Assembly: GCA_038025085.1 (NCBI GenBank)
Contig: CM076147.1
Location: 32,524,766-32,588,765 of the forward strand
Length of the DNA stretch: 64,000 bases
From: Tetragonia tetragonoides
Taxonomy: Eukaryota; Streptophyta; Magnoliopsida; Caryophyllales; Aizoaceae
Direction: 5' to 3'
Under the pieces are notes generated by a model. The model did no database searches. It saw only the letters and a list, made by a program, of their open reading frames with translations, and was not told the origin of the DNA. A program made the position numbers and the translations under genes. This document shows, piece by piece, positions 11,070 through 22,829 of this stretch. Every line of letters starts with the position of its first letter. The first letter of the stretch is position 1.

Positions 11070-13742
11070 ATAGATAATTAAATAATGTTCGAAGCACTAC
11101 AGCCGTGTTTAATGTTCAAATTAAATACAAGGCTAGAAAGAACCAAATGTTTATATCCTAAATCATACGTAATAGATAATTAAATAATAAATTAGTAACT
11201 ATCTTTTCCAACTAGACTTAAAATAATTAATCCAAATGAAATAAAATAGTAGTCTATTAATTCGCATGCAAGAGAATTAATCTCATTAGAATATAAAAAT
11301 CCCAATAATAAAGAAGTTCCAAACTAAACAATAAAATAGATGTTCTTAGAAGATTTACAATCTTCTTTTGTCGCCTTCTCACTAGCTCTACTCCTTGAGC
11401 TACAAATCATGTCAATCTACTCCCCCATATAGACGAATTCCATATAGGTTCATCATAGGTCCACCATTGAAGAGAAATGGACAACAAATACAAGTAACAA
11501 GAAAAACAACCAATCAGCTACACTGAGTAATTCATAACACATAGTCCATTTAAATCTCCAAGTTAAGCCAACATGCTTAATTAAAATTTTACGATCATGC
11601 TTAAGAAAATTAAAGACAACATGCTTTAAAAGTAAAGACACGCATAAACACCAAATAATAAATCTCAGTATTTATTATTATCCATTAGCCAAGTTCATTA
11701 GAGAGAAGAGAATCGCATGAATTGTCAAACCAACCGCAGTCGATTCAATAGGATCTTAGTCCCGTGCACAATGGTAAAAGAGGGATCAACCGTCCTGGAG
11801 TATAGATGACTCCCGAAGTACTTCAATGCTCCTTAGTATGCATACCCTCCTTCGACCCTAAAGTCTACAGGAAGAACTGTTCCGGAGAACCACTCGCCCA
11901 ATTATTCAGTATGGATACAAGATTTCCAAAACATTGAGGCCATAACCAATAGAACTACTCAACGTAACAAGTGACAAATTCTCATTCGCGTCCTTCGGTG
12001 GATCAATTACCAAAGAAGTTTTAACTCTCAATTCAATTTAATATGGTGATCACATAATAAGTAATACACATAATCTTGGCACTCAAGTAACACAATATGG
12101 TTACAAATTTCCGATGGCATATTACATGAATGGCGCCTAGGCCTCAATTCAAAACCACCTAATTCAATAGTCAAAGTTCATTTCAATTTATTGAAGTAAC
12201 ATGCTTCTAACATGATTCACATGCTTACTAACATGATACCAAAAATAGCGATACTGAGCTATATTCCAATTGAACAATTATTAACATAATTTTCGTTCAA
12301 TAACCAATAATAAAACATGCATCTCCTCACATGAATATTAACTAGTAGGCATTGCTACACCAAGTGAATTTCCAACATAATACATGCATTCACTAACATA
12401 TAATTCTATACGAATTATCACAAGGAAATAAACATCAATTATCCCTTTTCAAAATACTCCCAAGTCCAAATATGAATTCCCATTCTCAAACCAATACTAG
12501 ACAAATGAATACAAATCCCAATAGATATGAATTATGACAAAGAGATTTCATAATTCATCTAGACATGAATTACCTTTAGCAATAGGCAATCACGACAATC
12601 ACAACGTAAGCTCCTTACGTTTCAAGCGCGGTCAACGGGTCCTAACAAATCCACAATACACAATAGTCAATAGTTTGACTTCTAAATCACTTTATTAAAC
12701 TTTAAAGATGACTTAATACCCTTAATTTAATTAATTAAGTTGCTGGAATTTTCAGTTACTCATGCATGCTCAAAGTTTCCAAAAACGATTTACATAAACT
12801 AAATTAGGAAACTTTCCAAAATCCTAAAACAAGTCAACAAGTCAAAACAAGTCAACATCCAAAACACCACCACACGGTTTTCTCTTTTTTTTTTTTTTTT
12901 GTTAAACAAATTTAACAAACCCTAATATAATTAAATCCACAATAAATAAATTTTCAGATTTAATTAAATTACAAAGATCTAACCTTTTTGCATTCAAACC
13001 ATGATTCGATTCAACAAAACAATAAACCAAACCTTAATCATGATCCTATCATGCAAAAATAATAGAGTCTAGCAAACCCTAGGCAAAACTAAATTAGGGT
13101 TTACTCATACAAAATTAGGGTTCATAAACTCATACTTGAATTGAATCTAAAAGCTTTTAATAATCAAAGAAAATAAGTTTAGAACACTTACTTGAAAATC
13201 AACGATTAAAACTGAGCAAAGATGAATTGTGAAAAAGTGATGAACTTCCTCTTTCTTTTTGCTCCTTGGGTCGTGCGTGAGTTTGAGAGAGAGAGATGAG
13301 TGGCTTTTTTTTTTTTTTTTTTTTTTGTCTAGGTTAAGTTGATGAGTGAGAAAGTTGAGTCCAATTAGGAAACCAAATCCCTAATTCTACTCCTTCCTTT
13401 TCTCCTTCAACTTCCCAAACCAATAACCAGTCAAACCCTCTCAAAATCCACCTTTTTAGGAAATAATTTTCACAAAATAAAAACTGATCTTGCTCCATAG
13501 TTTCGGCTCTTGGCCGAAAATAATGGCCCTAATTAGGCCTTAATTATTTTCGGCCAATCCAAAAATAATCAAGCCCAATTTCTTTCTTTTATTTTGGCCC
13601 AATTAATTTAATTGGATCCAAAACAACCCATGCATTAATTAGGCATTTTAAATCATGAGCCCAATTAATATTTTAAATCCAAAATTGCATTTTCTTTTAA
13701 GTAATTATTATTCTAAAATGAATAATAATACGGGGTATTACA
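11070..13742 (-). mobile_element. LTR-type retroelement inserted into the tandem array
   Basis: The right edge reads CGGGGTATTACA, i.e. TGTAATACCCCG on the minus strand, a common start of plant LTRs. The left edge is where the 53-bp array stops, after CCTACAGCA. The minus strand near 13180-13300 looks like a retroelement leader: a GA-rich transcript segment and an AAG|GTAAGT splice donor near 13191. No protein domain is visible, so it is a solo LTR, a LARD-like element or a truncated copy. The left terminus and a target duplication could not be identified. Confidence 0.5.
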
Positions 13743-14036
13743 CCATTCGACTAAAAATTGAAGGATTTTTTAATCATTTATTATTTTACTTCTAACGAAG
13801 AGTTTTATTATGTGACCTACAGTACAGGGTCCTCCTCGACTGAAAATCGAAGGACATTTATTGTGTAACCTACAGCACGTGGTCTCAATTCGACTAAAAA
13901 TCGAAGGATTTTTATCATTTATTTATTTTCTAACGAAATAATTTTATTGTGTAACCTACAACACAGGGTCTCTCCGTTCGACTGATGATCAAAGGATTTT
14001 TATTGTGTGACCTACAGTATAGGGTCAAATTCTCGG
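13743..14036 (+). repeat. 53-bp tandem repeat array, right part
   Basis: The array continues immediately after the inserted element with CCATTCGACTAAAAATTGAA. It holds about four to five more diverged units, each with the TTGTGTAACCTACAG and TTCGACT-hairpin motifs. Several units carry an extra AT-rich stretch (TTTATCATTTATTTATTTTC), so spacing is less regular than in the left part. Confidence 0.75.
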
Positions 14037-14173
14037 CCAAATAAATCGGGAAAATTACTACTTTATCCTAAAATGATTGTTTATCTCTAGCGGATTGTCA
14101 CCTCACTCAGTTTGCCTGTTTATTGCAGGTATTGGTACAAGAATACTTTGACCTTCGCTCTATTCGAGCTCGA

Positions 14174-14685
14174 CCAAAGTAGGGGCTTCTGTAGACACCA
14201 AAAATTGAGTCTATGATAAGTCCACATAAAATCCCGATGATGAAATGATTGGATTTTGCTCGAACTTGGGTTGCGAGAATAATTGCTCTGATGATTAGCC
14301 CAGTTCATTTGATTTAACCATTGGAAGCCTTTTGTACAGGTGATCCAAGCCGGTTGGACTCAATTCATTTGGAGTTCAAAACTGAGAGATAGGCCTCGTT
14401 GAGCCCAAGGGCCCGAAAGGGAACCCAAACCCTTGAGTCAACCCTTGATCAAACAAGGAAACTCAGTCAATCTCGCGTGGACCCCCTCGGAAAAGCCTCC
14501 CCCACTTAGAAAGCATGTCAGGCACCTATGAAGGCAGGCCGCTCCAGGTCCAAGCGGCCACGCTTAAGTTCAAGCGGCTTGACCGCTTGCTTAGCGGTTG
14601 GGCCGCTTGCTTAGCGGTTGGGCCGCTTGCCAAGCGGTTCAACCGCTCAGCCTAGTTGCATGGCCGCCTGGACCTTTTCTCGTGG
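14174..14685 (+). mobile_element. Polypurine tract and start of an LTR (truncated)
   Basis: CAAAGTAGGGGCTTC (from about 14175) has the form of a polypurine tract and is followed at 14190 by TGTAGACACCAAAAATTGAG, a typical Ty3/gypsy LTR start. This makes the upstream region with the 53-bp array the internal domain of the same element. The LTR includes the GC-rich palindrome cluster at 14518-14660. I find no LTR end: it seems to be cut by CACTA-type sequence that begins around 14690. Confidence 0.55.
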
Positions 14686-14689
14686 ACGG

Positions 14690-14794
14690 CAAATTCGAGG
14701 CACATTCGATTTCTGTGCCAAACTTAGCGACCGATTTGATCCCATTAGCGACCAATCTTGTCGGTAGCAAAATGCATAGTTTTTTTTTGTAGTG
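14690..14794 (+). mobile_element. Terminal fragment of a second CACTA transposon
   Basis: The end reads GCATAGTTTTTTTTTGTAGTG, i.e. CACTACAAAAAAAAACTATGC on the opposite strand, a classic CACTA terminus. Subterminal motifs TTAGCGACCGATTTG, TTAGCGACCAATCTTG and GTCGGTAGC precede it. The element lies to the left, with only about 100 bp kept. It is a different family from the one ending at 8388. Confidence 0.6.
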
Positions 14795-16090
14795 CCTTAG
14801 CACTCGGTCAAATATAGATCAATGTTTAAAGTTTGACTCATCATAATAATTAGAACTATAATGCAACAAATAATGTTTAGAGGTAGATACCTGTAACTTT
14901 TATAGAGGCACTACAAGCCAATGAAGTACTTTTTTTTGGTCAATGGCTAATACAAGCCAATGGATGAGTATTACCATGACTTAAGGGCATTCCTCCCCAC
15001 AACATTTTAATATTTGCCCTAAACAAATTAAGTGTCAGGTTTGCAGATCGGATGAACCTCTTCAAATCTCGCATTGGTGTTGTTTTAGTTTTATTTACCA
15101 GTTAGTCACAAAATTAGCACCAAAAAAAGAAAAATAAAATTATTACAACAAAGTTAGAAGCAAGACAACCCATTTGAAAATATTAAATTTACAAAAAAAA
15201 AAAAGAGCTAAAATATTCCGTGCATCGCACAGGCATGCACCTTAATTGAAGTCATTGTTTATGGTAATCCACTAATTCTCACTTTCTAATACTCGATTCT
15301 AATACTCAGAAATCTCAGAAAAATATCCGACAGTTGATAATTCGCAAGGTCCTAGTAAATAACTAAAACTTTGAAAAGCAAAATAAACTATGTGCAAACT
15401 AAAGAACATAACAATTTTGGGTGGCGCCAAGTCTGGAATAGCAAATCAAAGAATCACTATCATGTTGTCACCTTCAATATGTAATTTTCTATACTCGAGA
15501 AGGTGGGCGTTACGAAACCCATCATGACGGCCGTGACATTTGCAACTAGGGCATAAATTTGCCTTGAGCAAATGTGACCCCACAACGAGAAGATTTTCTC
15601 CCTCATTCTCAAAAATAAATCCTGGTGAGAACTCGTCTTGTCAAACTGATCCGTTAAAAATCATTGTAATGTGGTTCAACATCGGGATCGACCATAAAAC
15701 AAAGCGACAAACCAAAACATTGGCTTCACTCAGATCTTTTAATTCTCATCTCCAAATGTATGAAATCCCCTTTACCCTCACCAAATTTATTGGGAGTTTG
15801 GGACCATCTTACCATTTTGAAAAAAGAAAAATATAAGCAAAAATTGATTTATTTACCATAAACAATGTAAGTGTGAAATTCCCATAAAAAAAAAAACCAT
15901 TTTTAGATTAATAAGTGACAACCAAATAACTTTAGAAACTTCTAAAAAATTCAAAAAATAAATATCTTTAGTTTCCATAACAAATTCTTTCTAATTGTAC
16001 TTCCACACAAAAACTTTCCTTAGATCCCTCTTTAAAAAAAAAAATCCTTAGATACCCGAACCGGGATGAGAAAGTATGTGATAAACCCGG
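14795..16090. other. Upstream region of eIF4A, no coding gene
   Basis: AT-rich with short A runs. It contains the left arm of an inverted repeat (15305-15450) and a hairpin-like CCGTGCATCGCACAGG at 15213-15228 reminiscent of a Helitron end but without the required CTRR. A 98-residue open frame at 15540-15836 has no recognisable features. Confidence 0.5.
15305..15450 (+). repeat. Inverted repeat flanking the eIF4A promoter, left arm
   Basis: The reverse complement of this segment matches 16838-17000 in the eIF4A 5'UTR intron over about 145 bp at high identity (I estimate 85-90 percent by eye). Landmarks are ACTTGGCGCCACCCAAAATTG, the GTTTGCACATA block and CTGTCGGATATTTTTCTGAG. The left arm carries a 4-bp difference next to CAGACTTGGCGCC. 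The arms are 1.4 kb apart and enclose the promoter and first exon. Confidence 0.8.
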
Positions 16091-16093
16091 ATT

Positions 16094-16103
16094 CTATTAT
16101 AAA
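16094..16103 (+). promoter_or_regulatory. TATA-like element of eIF4A
   Basis: TATTATAAAT lies about 60 bp upstream of the pyrimidine-rich leader (CTCTTTCGCCACTCTCG...) that I take as the start of the first non-coding exon. The leader also contains a telo-box AACCCTA at 16226-16232, a motif common in genes of the translation apparatus. Confidence 0.4.
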
Positions 16104-16288
16104 TGGGTCGGGCGGATATTAGATTTTGGTATTACTTTTTTCACAGCCCTACTTAAGAAACTCTTTCGCCACTCTCGTTTCTTCTCTTTTCGTCTCTCAG
16201 CAAATCCGGTTAGAGTTCCAGCTCTAACCCTAGCACCAATTTTCCAGCTCCTTGCTTTCGTTTCGATTCAAATCACCACCAATTTCAA

Positions 16289-17342
16289 GTAAGTTTCAAA
16301 TTCAATCTGATCTGATTACTTTTTTGATGCAAATCTATATACTTTTTTGATTCAAATCTTTCATGTTTTTTCTAGTTTTTGCTTGATTTGTTCATATGAT
16401 TGGTTACTAGATGAGATCTGTGGTTTTTGAGATCTGTTCATCGTTGTTTTGTTTCAATTTCATCGGATTTCTGTTTCACTTATTGTTAGATTATGTAAAT
16501 CGGGCTATGTATATGTCGTGTCGAAGAAAAGATTGGATATTCGACTTGATATGTGAATTTATTGTCGGAAAGTTTCGATTTTTAGTCGTTTGTAGTTGAG
16601 TTTTATGTGATTGAATTATTTTGCTTCAGTGTTGAATAATGAAGTTGATTTGTTGCTACAATGGTTCGTTGAATTTGTTCTATATTACAAAATTGATGAT
16701 TGGGTTGCTAAATGTTGCAATATGCTCTTTGAATTACTTATTTAAAATTTCGAAGGATGTGGGTTAGTTCGGGTAAGAGCAGGTTATTATTATTATGTTT
16801 AACTTGCTTATTGATTTACAAAGGTCGGATCTTTGAAACTGGTTATTTGATTTGCTAGACTTGGCGCCACCCAAAATTGTTATTTTCTTTGGTTTGCACA
16901 TATGGTTTATTTTGCATTCCAAAGTTTTAATTATTTACGAGGACCTGGCGGATTATCGACTGTCGGATATTTTTCTGAGATTTCTGGGTATTATAACTGG
17001 CTATTTCCCAGAAAAGTTTTCATCTTTTGGCCTGAAATGAAGAGTCGTATGAAGTGTAGACTGTAGAGTTCTATTAACTTAGTTTTGGTGATTTTGAGAT
17101 CACCAGTTTCTTTCAAGTACCCCCTATACTCTTTGTGGTGTCTTTGTAGTCCATGAAATTCTCAGCTTAACTTGTAATCTATGTTCTCATTGTGATTGTG
17201 GAGAATCCTTTTGCTGAAACTTGTTGATTCAAGTATGGTTCTTTTTGTGTGTTTTCTTTATACTCCCATCATGGACAAGTTTGCTTCTTCCCCCCTCTTT
17301 TCCTGTGAATTTATGGAGTGTGGTTGTGCTTGCTTCTTTTAG
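16289..17342 (+). other. 5'UTR intron of eIF4A
   Basis: The leader exon ends TTTCAA|GTAAGTTTC at 16288/16289. The intron ends CTTCTTTTAG at 17342, two bases before the ATG. The intron is about 1,054 bp, T-rich as plant introns are, and carries the right arm of the inverted repeat. Leader introns in plant eIF4A and other housekeeping genes often raise expression; that role here is inference. Confidence 0.7.
16838..17000 (-). repeat. Inverted repeat flanking the eIF4A promoter, right arm
   Basis: Counterpart of the segment at 15305-15450, located wholly inside the 5'UTR intron of eIF4A. The unit has no terminal inverted repeats of its own that I can define and no coding potential. It may be two copies of a short dispersed repeat in opposite orientation, or an inverted duplication of the intron. 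Confidence 0.8.
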
Positions 17343-17344
17343 TC

Positions 17345-19706
17345 ATGGCTGGAGCAGCTCCTGAAGGTCACAGTTCGATGCTAAGCAGTTCGACAACAAA
17401 ATGAGTGAATTGTAAGTCCTCCTCAATCCTCAAATTGCCTATGTGTTTGTAAGTCAGGGTGGAGATATTTTATTTTTTTTTTTAATTTTGTAATTGAAAT
17501 AAATTGCTGTTTGTATGTATTGATAGTCCATAATTTACGATCCTTTCTTACCGGCTTTCGTTTATCTTATTAAGGCTTTCTGAGGAAGGAAGCGATTTCT
17601 TCACTTCATATGATGAGGTCTATGAGAGCTTTGATAAGATGGGTTTGAAGGAGAACCTTCTCAGAGGAATCTATGCTTATGGTAATTTCATTTTTATGGT
17701 CTGTTTGTTGATATATTTTGGAGTATTGTCTATTTACTAATCTGTTGTGATTCTTGCTGTTAGGTTTTGAGGAGCCTTCTGCCATTCAACAAAGGGGAAT
17801 TGTACCTTTTATCAAGGGTCTTGATGTGATTCAGCAAGCCCAATCTGGTACCGGAAAGACAGCCACTTTCTGCTCTGATATCCTGGAGCAGCTGGATTAT
17901 GAGCTGTTGGAATGCCAAGCCCTCGTCCTTGCTCCTACTAGGGAGCTTGCTCAACAGATTGAGAAGGTTATGCGTGCCCTTGGTGATTATTTGGGTGTTA
18001 AGGTACATGCATGTGTCGGTGGAACCAGTGTCCGTGAGGATCAAAGAATCCTTTCTGCAGGGGTTCACGTGGTTGTTGGTACCCCTGGGCGTGTCTTCGA
18101 TATGTTGCGTAGACAATCTCTTCGCGCTAATCACATCAAAATGTTTGTTCTGGATGAGGCTGATGAGATGCTTTCTCGTGGTTTCAAGGACCAGGTATTG
18201 TTCTATCGAAGTTGACTTATTTATTTGTTATGCTTCCTCGAGGGTCCAAGGACCAGGTGCAGCTATGGTTTTTCTCCCTAGTTGTTGAATTAAAATTGTG
18301 ACTTGTCTCTTGTATACATCTCTGTAATCAACTTCTTATTTCTCTCTGGGATGCTTCATGATCTGCATGGGGTTGTACTCTGCTATGCTGTCCATTATTC
18401 AGGGGTAGTAATTTACGAAACTGCAAATATTTTGCTGCCATTGCTGTGAAGGAACCGTTGATCTCTACTTTTGAATACTTTTCCTTCATTATACGTGCGA
18501 ACTATTTTTGTTTTGGTTTTCTACCATCATGAACTGCTCTAAGGATTCGTCTGTTGATAATGAGTGGATCATAGAAATTACTTGTAGTGATTATGGTTGT
18601 TATGGCTTCCTACAATCCATGATAGTTGGTACTTGCATTGCCTGTTAGCAGTTTGCTGTGTTACTAGTGTTACTTTACTCCTGATTAGGTCTTTTGCTTA
18701 TTTTTGTTTCATGCATTGTGCGTGGTTTGTGTTTGGGATGTGGGAATGTAAGTTGATTATGTTTGCATTGCATCATAACGTACTGCCATGAAATTTGTTG
18801 TTTCTGTTGTGAGTAGTGTTATGGCCTATTGTACCTTATATGTGGCTTTGATAATTTACTCTATGTTTTTGTTGCACCCAATTTCCAATGTTTCCCCCTC
18901 AAGATGCTTTGGTAGGTGGTGTCTCAGTGGTATGTGCCTGGTCTTTAGTTGGGAATGTATCATAGGCTATATCTGTCATGAATATATATATGCATTGCTA
19001 ACGTAATGTTTCTTAGAATAGATGGGGAAGTTTTGGAATGCTGAAAGCTAATTTCTGACTCTGTTGCAGATTTATGACAATCTTCCAGCAACTACCTCCC
19101 AAGATTCAGGTTGGAGTCTTTTCCGCTACTATGCCTCCTGAGGCCCTTGAGATTACAAGGAAGTTTATGAACAAGCCTGTGAGGATTCTTGTAAAGCGTG
19201 ATGAGCTCACCCTTGAGGGTATTAAGCAGTTCTATGTCAATGTCGACAAGGAGGAGTGGAAGCTTGACACTCTTTGTGATCTTTATGAGACCTTGGCAAT
19301 CACACAGTGTGTGATTTTTGTGAACACCAGGAGGAAGGTCGGCTGGCTGACCGACCAAATGAGGGCTCGTGACCATACCGTGTCAGCCACACACGGAGAC
19401 ATGGACCAGAATACTAGGGACATAATTATGCGTGAATTCCGTTCTGGGTCCTCTCGTGTGCTCATTACAACCGATCTTCTAGCTCGTGGTATTGATGTGC
19501 AGCAAGTCTCTTTGGTGATCAATTATGACTTGCCAACTCAGCCGGAAAATTACCTTCACAGGATAGGACGAAGTGGGCGGTTTGGAAGGAAGGGTGTTGC
19601 CATCAAATTTGTTACCCGTGATGATGAGAGGATGCTTTATGATATTCAGAAATTTTACAATGTGGTCGTTGAGGAGCTCCCTGCTAATGTTGCGGACCTT
19701 ATCTGA
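17345..19706 (+). CDS. eIF4A: Eukaryotic initiation factor 4A (DEAD-box RNA helicase)
   Basis: ATP-dependent helicase of the eIF4F complex that unwinds mRNA 5' leaders in the cytosol. Coding exons: 17345-17411, 17575-17681, 17764-18194, 19070-19706. All DEAD-box motifs are present in order: Q motif ([10 protein letters not shown]), I (AQSGTGKT), Ia (PTRELA), Ib (TPGR), II (DEAD), III (SAT), IV (VIFVNTRRK), V (RGIDVQQ), VI (HRIGRSGR). The last exon ends [12 protein letters not shown]. Two one-base problems occur: a T appears to be missing after codon 8 (GAAGGTCACAG at 17364-17374, closing the frame after about 19 codons) and an extra A sits in GACAATC near 19077-19081. Undoing both gives exon sizes 68+107+431+636, exactly 413 residues, the family norm. 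I therefore favour assembly errors in a working gene over a pseudogene. An in-frame ATG at 17401 is an alternative start. Confidence 0.92.
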
Positions 19707-22700
19707 TGACTGCAAGTGTCATTTGCCTCTTGTTAGTTTGAGGTAAGATGTTTGTGTCTAGTCTAGTAAGGATTTTGGGCAAGTGTTGTTTATTGGTGAT
19801 CATTATTTATGACATAACAGCTACAGTTCACTGTTAGTACTATGTGGTGTTCTTTTCTTTTCTCCTATTCTGGGAACATCACTTAATTGTATTGTAGATG
19901 CCCCAGGTTAAATTTTGTAGGAGCTTAGCGACGCTTCAATTTGTATTGTATTTTGAGTCAAGGAGAGTGCTGCCTTCGACAGCTTTTTTCATCTTTGCTC
20001 ACTCTTTTCTTGTTGCTTGTCATTCTGCACGTCCGAGCATTGTTTCTGGTTGTGAGCTAGCCTTCTGGCAACATTTTGTTGTGATAGTTCATGGACTTAA
20101 TCAATATTTTTTCTCCTTTAGCTATAGTTGGATTTGTATTATTGGTGATTTAGCTGAGTTGATGACTCAGCCAGTCCCTTCCTATGGGAACTTAGAATTA
20201 GTTTCGCCGGTGCAATCTCAGTATGCATCCTTTGGATTTTGGTTTAGTTAAAAGTTCCCATCTAACCTTGTTGCGTACGGTTTGTTTTCTCTTGGAAGGT
20301 CACTCGAGTTTCTCCTTGTTAGGAAGCTTTTATAGTTAAGTGGGGGGTGTTTTAGGTGTCTCATTATAAAGGTCTAAGGATGTGTTCTTTTCCATTTTCC
20401 TCGTCAGTAGTTCAGGTTCAGTTCACTGGTGTTTGGTTCAGTTCACTTGAGAAACATACATATTCTTCTTCATTACAGTTTTTTTTTAGTGGAGAAGAAT
20501 ACACACTAACCTTATGAAGGAAGAATGTCTGTGTTTGAAAGGGGCGGGGGGAATTCAGATAAACACGCAAGTTAAAATGTTCATAACCACCTTGCATGTA
20601 TATTCTTTCATTGTGTTCTTTTTCGGATCTGGGACAACTTCAAGTTGAATTGTCGTTGCCCCCGAAGTGCGGAACGCTTGCGCCAAGTTTGTTACTATTG
20701 GGTGTAAATGTAATGAATTAATTTTGCCACTATTGGGTGTAATTATAATAGGTTTTGTATATGTATCATGTATGGATAGTATTGCATTACCAGGATCGAG
20801 GACAAAGTTAGTGAAGGTTAGAAACAGTGGCGCACCCCTCACTTGTTTCCTGCAATGACTTGGGTTTAAGTCTCATTCCCGACAAAGTTGGAGGCTACTT
20901 TGTTGTTCAAAAAAAGATACTGGCTTTGATTTCTGGAAAGGTAGGTTTCTTCTGGTCCATCAATGATGGAATCTCTCCCCGAAGTATGATTTCATGACGC
21001 AGCATAATAACGCAGCATTTACTATTGACCAATATTCCTCTTTCATTCTTCTTCATCTCTGCCCTTCTTTTTGCTAGTGGGTTATCGGTGGATAGGGTGA
21101 AGATGGGTGTCTGTTTTCAGTCGTGGTCATAAAGATGATCTTGATTTTGGTATGTTTAGCTGAAGGAATGTATTCGATTTGTTCTTGAATATCCCACTTG
21201 GCTTATATTTGGTTGGTTGCAAACTTTGAATTATGCTTAAGGATCTATTATTTGAAAACTTATGCTCAAATTATCCTTAGCAAGCATGCTAGTCATTGTT
21301 AATTGTTAGCAAAAGGGTAGAATGTCAAAAGTACTTGTTCTTGAAATCTTGATTTGGTTGGTATTCTTGAGCTTGGTGTAGTTAGGTTAATCACTCAAGG
21401 TTATACTCCCTCCCTTCTATATTGAAGTATTTATTTATTTCTTTTCAGCATGTAGATTAAGACAATGTGAAATTGGTGGTTGATTTCCTTGTTACTCCTC
21501 ACTTTGATTTAGAAATGGTGTTACTTAAGATATTTGGTGAGTAGATTCACATGAGGGTAAAATGACACTTTACAAAATTTTTATGTTTCGTACTTAAATT
21601 TGGATGATTCAAAAAGGAAAGTGAGTACTTCAATTTTGGTTGGGCTCGATTCAGTTTATACTTAAGCGTTTATTTGATTCGATTCAGCTCTAGTTCAAGC
21701 TTATTATTATAATCGGTAGAAAAGTAAGATAATTTAATTTGTTTGCGATTGAAGTTGACCATTTGTGATTCTTGCAAATTATTAGATGAATCCTTATGGG
21801 AAAGTCAAAAGCAACCATTTTAAACACTTTTTTTTTTTGGGTGGGGTGATGGACTAGGTCTTCTTGATTTATAGTCTGTTATATTAGGGGGGAGGGGGGA
21901 TGAGCATCCTTGAACCTGGGCATTGGCCAAGTCCGAGGAAGTCCTGCACCAACTGTGTTGGGAGCTCTCACTCAACCATGGCCCTCATGTAGAAAGTCAG
22001 TTACGAGATGTGCGACAAATCAGTTAAAAATCCAACCTATGAAATTTAGTTGGCGGCCCTTGGTGTGTGATCCTTTTTGAAACCCTGTCCGCTCTTCGCC
22101 AGTACGTCAAATGTCTCGGGGCTATGTAAAGTCGAAGTAGACAATAGTATCAAGGGAATAATAGATATAAACAGACAATCCTTCATTACAGATTGATCAT
22201 GGAAAAGCACATAGTTTTTATTTTTTTTACTAATCACATAGTAGTTATTATAAGTTATAAATAAGAACTAAAAATGAAAAGCAAGGTTATGTTTGAGAGT
22301 TAAGAGACAAGAGTTAGCTGTGTAACTTTGCTTTGACCTGGCTATGTTTATACGCTTTTCAGTTGCCACCCACGAGGGCAGAGAGAGAGAGAGGAGAGAG
22401 AGAGAGGAAAAAAGAAGAGAGCTTTTTGAAGGGGCGGCGCAGTGTCACCATAACTGTACACAAATCGAATTATCCGATATAGGGGGGAGTACTTTGCTAG
22501 CTTGTTTAAACTCTCCTTTTTTTAATTTCAGAAGATTCTCAACAGCAAAATTACTAATACTCAACTGTTAACCACCATTATTTGTTGCTTAATTTGCATT
22601 TTAATGGTGCATGTGATGATGGCACATGGCACCAATTTACCCAAATGATTCCTTCCTCTTTTGACAGGTGTTAATCTATCACTTGATATCATCTCTTCGA

Positions 22701-22829
22701 TAATCTCCACAGTCCTCAGTAGTCTATTCTGTGGCCCGGCCTGCACCCATGCAGGAAACTTCTTCCAGCTTTTTTTAAATTATTAATAACCAAGCTTATT
22801 TGAATATGTCTGTCTATATTGGTGCAGTT
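19707..22829. other. 3' flank of eIF4A and intergenic region
   Basis: The first few hundred bases are T-rich and probably hold the 3'UTR. A 117-residue open frame at 19898-20251 has no domain. At 20830-20915 ACTTGGGTTTAAGTCTCATTCCC followed by an A run resembles the B-box half of a decayed SINE. A G-rich patch (21888-21900) precedes a 120-bp stretch with retroelement-like wording but no termini. A (GA)n tract lies at 22380-22415. I see no gene. Confidence 0.45.

Noticed and set aside
10891..14036. Regular repeats considered as a CRISPR-like array
   Set aside because: Plant nuclear DNA; units are contiguous tandem copies without unique spacers.
15213..15228. CCGTGCATCGCACAGG, hairpin like a Helitron 3' end
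   Set aside because: No CTRR follows within the usual distance on either strand and one stem pair is mismatched.
17760..18134. 124-residue open frame on the minus strand opposite eIF4A exon 3
   Set aside because: It is the antisense shadow of a conserved helicase exon and has no domain of its own.
19898..20251. 117-residue frame downstream of eIF4A
   Set aside because: No recognisable motif, T-rich codon use and location in the 3' flank suggest chance.
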